DNA of 64,000 bases from Bimastos eiseni (taxonomy: Eukaryota; Annelida; Clitellata; Crassiclitellata; Lumbricidae), in the NCBI GenBank assembly GCA_959347315.1, contig OY365812.1:996727-1060726 (forward strand), written 5' to 3'. Of the stretch, positions 36,252 through 47,660 are shown piece by piece (the stretch's first letter is position 1; the number at the start of each line of letters is the position of its first letter). Position numbers and translations under genes: made by a program. The notes under the pieces were generated by a model that saw only the letters and a program-made list of their open reading frames with translations, searched no databases and was not told where the DNA came from.

Positions 36252-37398
36252 CTAATCACGATCATGTTTGCTACATCTGATTACAAAAAGACTCAACGAT
36301 GTTGAATTCTGTAAGACTACACTTAAATCTGCTGCTTTGAAAGTAACTTTGACTGATTGTCGTGGGCGACCAATGAATGCCTCGTGATCTTTTTCTAACT
36401 CGTCTGCTCTATCAATTGATTGGTCAAATGAACTACAGATGTCGCTGACCGATTCTTTCAATGTTAGTTCATTGCATTAAGTCTCAAAACTGCTAAAAAT
36501 AGTGCAATATCTATCAATTTTCTCCATTTGATTTTCCATTTCCTTTAGATGTTTTGATTTTATCACAAATAACTCATCCAAAAGTGATTTTGTATGTAGA
36601 TCAATCATGGTTTTAAGCTCCTGATTTCTGTTGTAAATTTCTTCTTCCTTCTTTATTCATTGAAGAAATCTGTTTCCCCTTCTCCTTATTACTTCTCACT
36701 AAAAACATTTCTTTCACAAAGGTCGATACCTTCCATGCTTTATTTTCAATTGTTTGGCAAAATTCTACCTCGACCGTGATCATATCTTTGCAATCGTGTA
36801 ATTTGTGAGTTTCAACAAAACACGAAACGCAGACGACTTTTTTGCAATTGGAGCAATAGTAGTTTAATAGATTATGAATGTGTTTGATGCAGGATTTCAA
36901 AGAGACGAATCGCTTCTTTTCTGACCGTAAGCCTATGTCACTTCCAATATTTATCATTTGGTGATCTTTGCTCAATTTCTGAAATAAGTGAACTTTGACG
37001 CATCTATCGCAGTAGTCTTCTTGGCATTCAGTACATCTCATCGTAGCTATTGGTATTTGTCCTGCTTTAACTTGATTCCTGGTGATACACATATCACAGA
37101 TGATGGTTGCACTTCCTGTTTGCAGCGAGCCCTGATGCTGTAACAGATTTTCCATGAAGAAGTTCTTCTGTACTTCATTGATTCCTTCTGCTGGAATGAT
37201 GAACTCTCTTCTACACAAAGAACAAGGCATCTTGTATCCTGGTTTCTTCTGCTCCGCTTCTGAAGTTCGTTTGAGGCATTCAAGACAGAATGTGTGAATG
37301 CATGGCAACATTCTTGGATCATTGAATGCATTTATGCAAATCGAACACTCTGTTAATACTCTGAGTTGTTCTTCATGCTTTCCTCCCATTTCCTCCAT
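36252..37398 (-). pseudogene. TRIM exon, paralogue B: RING, B-box 1, B-box 2, coiled coil (decayed)
   Basis: ATG at 37,398. A C3HC4 RING lies at residues 18-62 (CSIC, CIHTFC, C-LC). B-box 1 follows (CDMC, CTECQEDYCDRC), then B-box 2 (CIKH, YYCSNCKKVVCVSC, THKLHDC) and a coiled coil. Such proteins are ubiquitin ligases of the TRIM superfamily. After KEKGK the frame is lost: against the paralogue a G is missing in AAA(G)CAGATTTC (about 36,673), giving an early stop at 36,613. The paralogous frame resumes as NQELKTMIDLHTKSLL, meets a second lesion (ET*CNEL where the paralogue has EAYCNEL, TAT to TAA) and continues as ADELEKDHEAFIGRP to about 36,310. The donor kept by the other copy is not visible. 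A protein of RING plus two B-boxes could still be made (261 residues). Its kelch partner is at 26,610-27,508. Confidence 0.8.
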
Positions 37399-37430
37399 CT
37401 TCTCTTATCCTGGAAATAATTTTAGGCCTA

Positions 37431-37894
37431 TATAACTCAAGACAAGTTCGACGCCATGACATTTCAGTGGTTATTTTTCACTCTCAATTTAATTCTTACG
37501 ATTATCTATATTAAATAATTGCAACGCTGCAGCTACTCACTCAGTTAGGGACCTATATAACCCACCTTAACGATGACCAACTCAGAGGCACTATCAATCT
37601 GGATGCTTGTAACTTGTATAATAATTTGTATATCCAAATAATTTTAGTTGCAACTCTTTAGATAATGAATAATATCAATTAGGTTAGAGTTATTTTACGT
37701 ATGCACTAAATATGCTATTAAAGAAATAGAAGCACTGAAGTGCGAAGGTATGATATTTGGAGCTTTTCTTACGGTTATGATAAAATAGAGAATATTATGT
37801 GATGATGTGATCGAGCAGTTATATAGTGCCCCTTCCAGATATCCACTTACAGGCGATCTCTTTGCTAGCCCAATTGATGTTAAATGTCACAGCT
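37431..37894. other. Upstream of TRIM copy B; no gene recognised
   Basis: AT-rich. The TRIM B promoter would lie here if the gene starts at 37,398, but no convincing TATA-plus-initiator arrangement was found. Confidence 0.4.
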
Positions 37895-38230
37895 GACCGT
37901 TGGCATGGGTGTTCATGGTCTCTGGACCAAGTTGCGTCGGTGAGCAGAGCGACAACTGTTAATACAGTCCACTCCGTTAGCAGACGAGTAGTCTCCGCTG
38001 ATGGAAGACGACGCTCGTCCGGATAATCGTCTGGCTACAAGGAGGACGTAGTAAAGGCATTCATCGTATGCTGGTCAGAAGATCGAATAGCCACCCGTGG
38101 ATATCGGTCGAGGCCACACCAATATCTCCGTCGATCGTCCTCCACCGAGACAAAAACATTCCGCTACAGTAAGCATACACTGTCTAACGGCTGAGATTTG
38201 ACCGCATACACCATAAGGAATGGATTGATG
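37895..38230 (+). repeat. Dispersed repeat R1, copy 1
   Basis: Diverged copy of 61,520-61,760. Shared landmarks in order are TGGCATGGGT-TTCA, CCAAG-TGCG, AGAGCGA-AACTG and AGGCATTCATCG-TG-TGGTC, followed by GAATA-CCACCCGTG. Coding traces resemble the DNA-binding end of a transposase (SRRVVSADGRRR), but no catalytic triad was identified, so the class is unknown. Confidence 0.6.
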
Positions 38231-39239
38231 CTACCACGTGGCCTAGGCAATTAGCGAACACAAAACGCCTCTTGAACGTACAAAATCCCTAGCAAAGTGG
38301 ACGAATTGTCAAAAGGCTGCGAAAGACGCAGTAGACCTAGTGATGCGCCTCTGTCAAACAATACATTGGCAAAACAGCTAAAATAAATGAATTAAAAATA
38401 AAATTAATGGGAATGTCAATTATCTTTGTAATTATCTTTGCGTTCATTAGAACGATATCTGAAGACCTCCTGCTTTCTTTGGTGGATTAATTGTCGTTTG
38501 ATTGGGAAGGCACTTCTTGTGAACATGTCTTTCCTTTAATTCATATCACAAAGACTACTAACAAAATAGATATGGATAAGAAACCAGACATTTTAAAACT
38601 GTGTAAACTTTAATATGAACCTTTTACAGATCTAGCAAATAAATGCATTCGATGCCACATGAATTGAATAGCATGATTTGCATGACCTACCCTTAAATAA
38701 TTATTGTGAACGAATTGTTCAGAACGAGCAAGTAAGTTCATCTCAAGCAATATGAATTGAAATGCAAGATTCCTTGCAATATTTCCTGATAGCTAGATTT
38801 CCTAGGTTAACATCTCCGATAAGAGAATATTGGCTTTGAGACCCTGTCATTGTCATTCTTGAACTTGCATATCAGCTACGATTACGGTATTAATTAGGTC
38901 ACACAGGTAACACAGATTTTGGCATATTATGTGAATGAATTAAAATCTACAAATCGTCAATTAATAAACAGTTACAATCTTTGAAAATATTATAATTGCA
39001 TCAGGATTATAGACAAATAACCCACCCGTAGATTTTATCTTTCGATTAATTATGAAAATTACAGAAACAGTTAGAAACTTAATGTATTAATAAATCGTCT
39101 TTCTCGGTATTTCCACGTCTTAGAAATCTGCAGGATAATATCCCCGGCTTCATTTTGACTTTCGATTTCACATTTTTAATCGTTATGGTCAAATAAATCT
39201 TAGCACACTATTTCTAAGATAAAATTATACTGACAACAG

Positions 39240-39510
39240 AGGTGTCTAATTTATAGTCCTCAAACATCGCCAAACATGAATTTATCATAGGCCTAATGCA
39301 TTCTTAAAATGGCAAAATAATTTAATGGTCTGTAGCGATGTGCCTCTGACTAAAATTACATTTGCAACACAGCTGAAAGATAAATGCCAACTAAAATTCA
39401 CATAGGAGTTTTTGATAGAAACATTAAGCGGCCATTTGGACTGTATTAATAAGAGACTAAAATTTAGTACTCTTCTCGAAAGGTTCTCAGTTGATGGAGC
39501 GGATGTTTAT
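39240..39510 (+). repeat. Dispersed repeat R2, copy 1
   Basis: Shares with 53,775-54,040 the ordered landmarks CTCAAACATC-CCAAACATGA, AAAAT-ACATTTGCAA-ACA and TTCTC--AG-TTCTCAGTTGAT. Spacing is conserved to within tens of bases, so these are two copies of one interspersed repeat. No coding content. Confidence 0.6.
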
Positions 39511-39918
39511 TATGTTAAAGTGAAAGTGTGACCTAGTTGTCGCTGACTGATCTCGTTTCTTTCTAATGCGCTGATTGGTTAGCTTCATCTGCTTCTCGTA
39601 ATCATAATCGTAATCTCCAAACATCTAAGGCGCCACTTTAAAGTCAAGCGCAGGTCGCCAGCTTATTAACGAGCGCTGCATCGAATCCGAGGGGTTGTCC
39701 AAATGGGTAGTCCGTGGGAGGTCAGAATCCGGCTTCCAGTCGGTCAGCGAAGGCAGAGTAGGCTAGCTATTAAGTAGGCGGGGTTGCCAACTCTGAACAA
39801 ATCCATTCCGGGGCATTTTCCAATTCCCACTATGATTAATGATTTATGCAGTTCACTGTTCGCATACATTCAAATAAAGGTAAAGCGACAACTGGGTCAC
39901 ACTTTCACTTTAACATAA
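39510..39918. mobile_element. MITE-like element with ~35-bp terminal inverted repeats
   Basis: The left end TTATGTTAAAGTGAAAGTGT, continuing GACCTAGTTGTCGCT, is mirrored at the right end (reverse complement of 39,884-39,918) with one mismatch over about 35 bp. Internal sequence is 340 bp and non-coding. It contains an AGCGCC/GGCGCC-type segment shared with 40,089-40,200. The superfamily could not be fixed because a clear target duplication was not seen. Confidence 0.8.
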
Positions 39919-40088
39919 AAGGTGCTAGCATAAAACAAACCGCTAGGCTGACGAAGTCATGAATATCGAATGAAATTTGATTGGTCGAAACACTTAGGGG
40001 TCTATGAATAAATTGTGATCGTTAACATTGAAAATTAAGTTGCTGTTTTACATTATTGCTCAAATTGCTTGGATTTGGATAATGTCAT

Positions 40089-40500
40089 TCAATCGTAATC
40101 GTAATCCTAGCATTTCTACAGCGCCCACATAAGCCAAGTTGCGGGAACCAGCTTATTCACAGGCGCTTAATCAACGCAGAATTCATAGGCGGGGTCAAAA
40201 TCCAGAGAGTCTGGCAGGCAGACAGACAGACAGATGGCTAAGGTGGACGGATGGTGTTTGGAGTTGAAACAACGAGGAAGGTAGGGCGAAGGGGAGGATT
40301 CAGGATAGGATTTGTGAAAAAGCAATGTTTTCAGTCTTGAGTGGAAAACCTGTGGTGAGATGGCAAGAGTTGAGGCGTTGGTGAGTTCGTACGATGGGTC
40401 TGATAATCGTCTTAATGCTGGAGGGAGTTTGGTAATTTCCGGACCTTGACCTCCAATAGACTCCCATTGGTAGTCCAGGCCAGACTTCTAACACTCAGCC
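40089..40500 (+). repeat. Dispersed repeat with AGCGCC core
   Basis: Repeats the segment GTAATCGTAATC--A-CAT-T--AGCGCC-AC, then AGCTTATT-AC-GCGCT--ATC, of 39,597-39,690 with about 490 bp offset, then diverges. It includes a short CAGA tract. No coding motif. A related AGCGCC stretch is at about 43,170. Confidence 0.5.
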
Positions 40501-40839
40501 CTCGAGTGGCAGTTTAGAAATACAGAATTATTAGCAGACGACTCTACATATACTTGCCATTTGTACATCCGGTATATCATTACTGCTCTGGCTTCTTTTT
40601 GTCTTCATAATACTTTTTTATGAACCTCACTAGCCATATTATGAGGTAACCCAATTTCACACAACAACGGCACATTATAAATGCTTAAAGGTTATAACAT
40701 TTCCATGACTATAGGCCTAAACTTAAAATTTATCAAAATGGTTATTGATGCTAAATCTGTAAACAAGCGCAGAATAAATAACATAAACTTCAATAATGTA
40801 GACAACCTCGGAATCATCGCGGGAGACCTGCTCATCGAG

Positions 40840-41225
40840 TGCTGGCCATCTGGGCAGGATCTCTGCATGCTCTTCGTGTCCTCATGTGACATTGGCTCTC
40901 GCTCGAGGGCCTTCACACCGTCACCAAGGCCACTACGATCTCCCGATTCCTCTATGCCTCACGAGTATGGTGTGGATTAACGGCAGCTGAGGATTGAGGT
41001 CACCTCGAGACATTCCTCCCTTTTGATGCTGTTTCGATGTCGGTCACGGTGGATATGGCCGCCGAGCGCCTCTTGCGAGCCTTGATGGCGACTGAGGCGC
41101 ATGTCCTGCGACGCCTCTTCCCGCCGGTCGTCCACAGAAGCCATGCATTGCGCCATAAACCACATCCGTTTGTCCTCCCAGTTAAAGATGACAGATATTT
41201 ATTTCCAGAATTCTTTATAAATTAA
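40840..41225 (+). mobile_element. 3' end of a LINE ORF (relic)
   Basis: Plus-strand frames read SLEGLHTVTKATTISRFLYA, then VWCGLTAAED, a stop, GHLETFL, a frame change, then AEVLRRLFPP-type text (HVLRRLFPPVVHRSHALRHK, then PHPFVLPVKDDR) and a terminal FIN stop at about 41,225. YAS-AWWG-T-AED-GRLEAF and LRPRxHxFxLPxKxD are typical of LINE RT C-termini. At least one stop and one frameshift make it inactive. Confidence 0.85.
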
Positions 41226-41469
41226 AGTTTGTACCAAAGAATATGCCAGTAGGCCACTGTTTTGACCCAACTCGCCGATCTGGATGCGAACTGCGATCAT
41301 TGACCTTTTATAACTTACTGCAGTATGTCAGTTTGTGTCTCATCATACGAAAATATATAGGTCTATACATAACACATTGAAATCAAATTCAGTCCATATA
41401 TTCAATAATTGAAGGCCATATATAACCGCAGGCCGTCAAGTGTTATTAGTATAATAATTAATCATAGAC

Positions 41470-42374
41470 TCAAAAACGCACGTTTGCACACGCAGATACA
41501 AGGGCTGGCTGTGGTAATTTCCCGTGAATCTTCCATTCAATCGGTTTATCATCGGTGAAATTCTTGAGTGGAACATAACGCACGTCATCTATAAATTTCC
41601 ATTTTGTAATGCCGTCTTTATCCAATTGGTTGTTTCCTCCTCCTATGACAAACAGTCGCTTATCTTCAATAACTAAACCAAATTGAATAACATCTGTCTT
41701 AAACTGTTTCCTTTCACTCCAAGTCTCCGTCTCAATGTTATATATGAAACAAGTAACATATCCAACCAAAATAACCGATGTATCGCAGAGTACAGCTCGC
41801 ATCAAATTATAGCCGCGTGGCATTGGTTTCGTAAGGAGAGTGCATGTGTTATGTCTAGTGTTGTACACTTGAACATCACTATGCACTTTGTCGTCTTTAT
41901 TTAATCCTCCGAAGATATAGAGTGAACTTTTAAATGGAACACAGTTTCCTGTAGAATGGACACAATGAACCAACTTTCCAACTGTGGTGCATTTGTCATT
42001 GACTGCGTTGTAGGCTTCAACGCTGTCAAGAACACTTTTATTAGAATCAACAAATCCTCCACAGATGTACAACGCTTCATCAATAAATGCTGCGCTGTGT
42101 CTACGTCGGCCTTGATCTAAAGATGCGCATTTCTTCCACCCAGAAATCTCGCGGTATTTCCAAATTTCATCAGCATTTTCTCCTATTCCTGTGACGTACA
42201 TCGTGTTACAGTAAACGGCGGCGAATGATTCGCTTCTCATTTCAGTCGGTATTTGTTCCAGTGCTGAGATTTCATCTGACTGAAGAAGATTTATTTTGAT
42301 TACGTCCTTGGTTATATTCTGATCATCACATAATCCAACGCCAATTGCACAACTCTCAATACGAGTGTTGATCT
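41470..42374 (-). CDS. Kelch-repeat terminal exon, TRIM-kelch paralogue A
   Basis: A 905-nt exon after acceptor AATGTTTCAACAG (starts 42,374), entered in phase 1, with 300 uninterrupted codons ending VRF-TGA at 41,470. Kelch blades are seen as MYVTGIG-DEIWKY, GRRRHSAAFIDEALYICGG, LDSVEAYNA, SLYIFGG-VQVYNT, LFVIGGGN and a final WKIHGKLPQPAL. The GG and spaced Tyr/Trp pairs are the kelch signature, so this should be most of a beta-propeller that binds a substrate or cytoskeletal partner. No BTB or BACK domain is encoded upstream. Instead the next same-strand coding exon is the TRIM exon at 47,541-48,765, which ends in phase 1; joining gives a Glu codon at the junction. Orthology to a named KLHL gene is not claimed. 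Confidence 0.8.
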
Positions 42375-44621
42375 CTGTTGAAACATTGAAAGTAATTTAA
42401 TTGATGGCTGGTGTAGGGCTGAAAGCCTATTAGTTTGAATCATATACTAATGACATTTATTTCTGTTATAGTGAGAGGAATGTCAATCGCTGAACTGAGA
42501 GTTTAATTAAAAATATCTGACCTTATTTATTTAATTATTGTAATTGTGACGCGCCCAAAGTCACACCTAAATCTGAATCTGAGGCGCGGAATGTCAGACG
42601 CCAGGGAAAAATGCCACTATATTTCCACATCTCTGAAGAAAGACAAGAAGAAATAGAACGTGTTGAGCGGTTTTTGAAAGAAGGAAGTGAATATTATGAG
42701 CTACGAAGCGCTAGTCAGGCCTACGTGGATTATGCGAAAACAAATTATGTGAAAAATCACATTATCGCCTAATCACATAAACCACGGGGCCTAGTCATCA
42801 ACAACTACGCCAGAACAAGTCAATTATAGTTGACACTGAACGAAATATCAGAACTTTAACCAATAATTTGCGAAAACTTTCTATTTAGAAATTTTTGCGA
42901 AAAAAGACAAAATTGCATAATCCACGAGGCCCTAGCGATAGGGGCAGTCGATTTCATTCCTGAGGAGCAAGATATCTTTCAACATTCACAAAATCAAATA
43001 TTGCATCTACGTCTGTCGCCTATTCAACACGTATACAATTCACTCTGATATGTGCAAACTAACAACAAATTATGGGAATTGATATGAAGTTTTGACTCAC
43101 GTGGCTATAAATCAACACGTTCAGGACAAGTAAATCTTACAAAATTTTGATTATAATTGTAACGGAGCACTTTTATAGCGCCATTTGCGATCAGATGCGC
43201 TCACGACTCGGGACACAGCTAAATGGAGAACAGGAAAGCCTTCGAAAGACTGTAGAGGGAGAGGGAGGTGATACTGTTCCAGCTGGTGAGACCTATTTAC
43301 GTGTAGGCAAAGCTCATCATCTGGGCCGTGGCAGAGTGCATGCGATGAACCACCAGCAGAGAACCGCAGGGATTGCAAACCGTAATAATTATTGTTCCTC
43401 TTAAACTTGTCTAAACATTCGGTATATTACAATAATACTTTTAATGTTGAACTCAAACCATGTTCGCACTCTGGAATCACCAATTCCAAGCCTAGATAAG
43501 AAGCAGGTCTGCGTAAATCATTCGTGTCTTCACACAGTGTCGCAAAACAGAAACTACTTATTTCAGGTTTAATTCCTGATAACGAATGATGTCGAAGCAA
43601 ATGATAAATTACTGTTTGTTACGCAATGTCTTTAAATTGAGTCTATCACACCATTACTACAAACATTATTTTCTATCGATTACCCCAGAACGCCATTCAT
43701 GAGACTTAAGGAAATATCCACATCTACCTTAATTACATTTAATCCGATTATTGTAAATTAAAGGTACTCTGGTGCTGCGCAACGGATCAATCTGAGCAAA
43801 TACGATGTCAACAATTCGGTGACCGCTCGATAGTCTGACGTTCAATAGTCTGAAGGTTGGATAGTCCGAAATTTCGATGGTCCGAGCACTAGCGTCCGGG
43901 CGATATTCCGAAGGGTCGATAGTCCGAGGATTCTGTGCTCCGAAATTAATTTAAAGAGAAGCTGGATTGATTAAAGAATGTGGTTTAATGGAAGCGAAAT
44001 TGATGAATAGATTTCAACTAGCAGATGCAATGATGAAAATAAGTCTCTTTAACTAGAAGTTGTATTGATGACAAAAATCCAGTTTATATGGGAGCTGGAT
44101 AAATGACAAGTATCGTGCAGTCCAGATCCAGCCTCCATTTTTTCATAAATCTTTTCATCAAGCCAGCTTCCAGTTCAACATATACTTTCATATATTCTGC
44201 ATCTACTTGAGAAATGATTCTTTTATCAATCCATCTTGTAATTATTCAGCATTCTTAACGTTAACTCAGTCTCTACTGTAATTAGCATTTTTCTTCTTAT
44301 TCGACTTCATTATCAATACAGCTTCTACCTATGACATCACATTTTCCTTTAAACAGTTTCAACTATAGCAAGATCTTTTCATCAATCCATCTTCTACTTA
44401 TGCATGATCCTTTTCATTATTACAGATTCTAGTTAACACAAACATTTATCCATCCAACTTCTGTTAGAGCAAGATTCTCTTCATTGATCCATCTTCTACT
44501 TAAGCATGAATCATTTCATAAATCCCGTTTCTACTTAAGCATGATTCTCTTTATCAATTAGGTTTCATATTATGCATGCATGCTTCAGCAAGATTTTTTA
44601 ATCAATCCGGCTTCTACTTAA

Positions 44622-46128
44622 CCCATTAATGCCTACAATCCCATATATGGGATGGCACTTGAAATTGTTATAAAAGACTGCAACATCACATAGTAACAAA
44701 TAATTTGTATGTTGATTCACTAACTGACATTTGTTCTTCCAGAAAATAAATTTACATCCAGCAGAGTTTTTATATTTTATGGTTCAGTGACGTCACATCC
44801 TGATACATATTTCAAATTCATTTTCTGTCAATATGGCTGGTTGAAAAATTTAGCATTATTAGCTCATTTCTTGTTAAACAAAAGTAACTTATTTATTGGT
44901 TGGAGAAATGTATTTTAGTAATAAGGTAAACTCCATTCATGCAGATAATGGTTTAATTAGTGTCAGCTGGGTGTCAGTAGCCCCATCCCATATTTGGGAA
45001 TGTAGGCACAAGAGCCTGCACCTACTTCCTAGTCTGCAAACCATGCTTTTTATGCGCTCCAAAATGCATTTTTTGTTCACGATATGGTTGCAAAGTGAAT
45101 AAATGATCTCATACTTCAAAAACGGTGTTTTTTTTTAAACTTTCTGATGTAGGCACACATCAGGTTAAGGAAGTAGGGTTTTACGTGAGCTCTAGTTATC
45201 CGCTCACTTCGCTATGGGATTATAATATAATTGCTCTACCGGATGTTGGGGACATAACTGATGATGACAGTGGTGATGAGGAAGGGCTCCATGAACAACT
45301 TGTCAAATTAGCCAGTTCTATTATCCACACAGCCATCCAACACAGCTAGCTGAAGCTGTTGCGACAACACTTGATGGAACTGATAGGCAAGACATAGGCC
45401 TAGGCAACGTCGAACGTGAGCTACACAGTGATTCAGACAATGATGAAGTTCCTAAAACCAACACACGTATGCAAAGCACAGCAAGAGCATCAAGAACGCC
45501 AACAGCTTCAAAGTTGGTGCAGGCGTAATCTGCCAGTATAATCACATTTCCTTGAATGGTCAGCCAGTAACCCAAGGTTACTTGAACAGGAATGTCAGCT
45601 GTCAGTTTGTTTCAGCTATTCTTTGATGACATTATTCAGTTTGTGTGCGGCAGCTCTACTATAGGTAGGCCTATGCGTGGCAAAAGGGAAGCCACACTTC
45701 TCGTGTCGACAGCAACAGAATGCGATCATTGCTTGGAATCCTGATGATCAGTTGGTTAGACCACTGTTCCACGTCATCACATGTATTGGTAGCAGGATGT
45801 TCAGGTCTATATCCAGCATATCTGTTATATAATATAGCGGTGGGGGTCACAGCTACTGTTATATAACGTTATTAGGGGTAGGGGTGGGCCAAAAATTGAT
45901 ATGTTAAGCGTTATATAATATGTGAACGGCCCCTATCATATTGTTTGGCCTAGAAGTTGATGCCATCATTCGTGCTTACGATCCCATATATGGGATCAAA
46001 CTTCAAAGCTGCATAAAAATAAAGGGAAATGAAAAATGACCAAAAGTAATCGAGATATGATCTAAAGTCGTTGCATATAACCAAAATTGAAAATATTTTG
46101 CAGAACAAAAAAGTTGGGCATTAATGGG
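44622..46128 (+). mobile_element. piggyBac-type element, degraded, TTAA-flanked
   Basis: Ends CCCATTAATGCC (44,622-44,633) and GGCATTAATGGG (46,117-46,128) form 12-bp perfect terminal inverted repeats, with TTAA on both sides (44,618-44,621 and 46,129-46,132), the piggyBac signature. Subterminal CCCATATATGGGAT palindromes follow at both ends. Removing the element and one TTAA restores CTTCTACTTAAGCTTGATTC, a unit of the surrounding minisatellite. Length is 1,507 bp. Transposase traces (next entry) are broken, so it cannot move by itself. Confidence 0.92.
45125..45660 (+). pseudogene. piggyBac transposase N-terminal remnant
   Basis: A plus-strand frame from 45,125 carries DVGDITDDDSGDEEG, the acidic N-terminus common in piggyBac transposases. 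A frame change near 45,340 continues as LAEAVATTLDGTDRQDIGLG, then VERELHSDSDNDEVP, and about 45,610-45,650 reads FQLFFDDIIQFVC, like the (F)-LFF-DE-L--I block. The catalytic DDD core is missing. Confidence 0.65.
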
Positions 46129-46454
46129 TTAAGCTTGATTCATTTTATTGTTCCAACTTCTAATTGGATTTAGAAAATATTTCAGCATACCCGCTTTCAT
46201 TAAAACCGCAATCTTATCACCTATCGATCGGACTATCGAACCTTCGGACTATCGAACCTTCGGACCATCGAACCTTCGTGTTATAGAAACAGACCCAATA
46301 ATTCATAGTTTCTTGTATGAGCAGAATCAAAAATAAAATACTTTTAGTGTAAAGAATTATTCTACGTAGGACGATACAACAGCGATACAATAGTCCAACT
46401 TTATATAGGGTAACTTCATATATGTAAAAAGAAATTTTGTTTAGAAAACTATAC

Positions 46455-46580
46455 CTTTGATGTTGCCTACTAAGTTGTTGTCAAACTCCTGTAAAACTTC
46501 ACTTAAATCTGATGCTATGAAAATAACTTGATGTGGACGACCAATGAATGCCTTGTGATCCTTTTCGAGCTCGTCAGCCC
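46455..46580 (-). pseudogene. Duplicated fragment of the TRIM-A exon end
   Basis: It reads ADELEKDHKAFIGRPHQVIF, then IASDLSEVLQEFDNNLVGNI and KG, with the same GTATAG donor as the true exon end at 47,541. The frame is open, but the fragment starts abruptly at about 46,580. The AG there would give the wrong incoming phase, so I regard it as a partial exon copy rather than a used exon. Confidence 0.65.
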
Positions 46581-46599
46581 TTACAATTATTACTTTTCG

Positions 46600-47660
46600 A
46601 AACCTTGTTACACCTCTGGTGAGAGGAATGGCGATCGTATAAACTAAGCGCCTTATTCAAAATTATCTCATTTAATATTTTTATTTATATATTTATTAGA
46701 ATCGTAACGAGAGTAAAATCACACAGAAATGTGAACCTGAGGCACGGATAGTCAGTCGGCAGTTGCCAGAAGATGTACTTAGATTTTAATATCTATTTGA
46801 AATGCTGGGTGTTGGACCGATTTTGGAAGGATGGAAGTGAATATTTTGAGCTACGAGGTGAGAGAAGTTGAGTGGCAGCGAATCTGTCTGAACATTCAAC
46901 ATTCACAATGTGAAATGCATGCATTCTCGTTTATCGCCTATCCAACGCGTTGCTCTGATTTGTGGAATTAACAATAAGTAAAAGGCCCATAATGATCTAA
47001 AATAAAGATATGAGTTACGTGGTTAAATTGTTTCACGATTGGCACAAGCTAATTTTAAAACTTTAGAATAGCAAACCGGTTTAGCTGCCCATTGAACTTC
47101 TTGAAACCTGTGATGTTATGTTATATTATTATGATTATTAATCCGCCACCGTTCGCCTTTTGACAGCGCCAGTCCCAAGACTGCAAGCATACGAAAAGGG
47201 CGACGCCAAAGATCTTTGCTATCACACTTTGTCGACCAATTGGAACTGTTTTTATACTTTAAAAGATTGTTGATAGAACATAATTCATGAGCCTGGAGGA
47301 AATATCACCCTTTACATCAATTACATAAATAAAATTGAATGGTACTAAAATTGTTGTACTAATCTGATCGATCTAAGCAATCGATCGATCGATCAGTAAA
47401 CAGTTGTTCTTTGTATGACCAAACAGCAGAGGCATCACACGGATCTTAATGGGAAAAATTATTCTACGCAGGATGATACAATAGAGTTCACAACATTATA
47501 TACGAGAAGTAAAAATGAAATTTTGCTTAGAAAACTATACCTTTGATGCTGCCTACAAAGTTGTTGTTGAATATCTGTAAACCTTCACTTAAATCTGCTG
47601 CTCTGAAAGTTACTTGATGTGGACGACCAATGAATGCGTTGTGGTCTTTTTCTAGCCTGT
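46600..47660 (-). repeat. Segmental duplication of TRIM-A exon end plus intron, copy 1
   Basis: The uninterrupted version of 42,430-46,580. It contains the authentic TRIM-A exon end and donor (47,541) and about 0.9 kb of intron. Its continuity between GATCGATCTAAGCAA (47,383) and AAACAGTTGTTC (47,399) marks the empty site of the 2.5 kb insertion in the other copy. Confidence 0.75.

Larger units (their letters stand above)
43803..46285. mobile_element. Foldback-type insertion with inverted tandem-repeat ends
   Basis: The left end (about 43,825-43,945) is built of TCGATAGTCCGAAGGTT-like units; the right end (46,222-46,278) is built of their reverse complement (CGGACTATCGAACCTTC three times). 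Just inside, a ~35-bp minisatellite (CTTCTACTTAAGCATGATTC, then TTTTCATCAATCCAG) is inverted on the left (43,955-44,110) and direct from 44,150 to 44,617 and 46,133-46,200. Absence from the paralogous intron at about 47,395 shows it arrived after the duplication. No ORF of its own; presumably non-autonomous. Confidence 0.7.
42430..46580 (-). repeat. Segmental duplication of TRIM-A exon end plus intron, copy 2 (interrupted)
   Basis: Left part (42,430-43,802) matches 46,600-47,395: GTGAGAGGAATG at one end, then GGAAGTGAATATT-TGAGCTACGA, the CGCCTATTCAACACG / CGCCTATCCAACGCG line, TTCATGAG-CT--GGAAATATC and GATC-ATCT-AGCAA. The right part (46,340-46,580) matches 47,455-47,665, including intron AATTATTCTACG-AGGA-GATACAA and the exon end. 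Between them is a 2.5 kb insertion absent from copy 1. Confidence 0.8.

Noticed and set aside
47376..47396. GATCGATC cluster as a regulatory site
   Set aside because: A short simple-sequence run at the empty insertion site of the duplicated intron; nothing links it to regulation.
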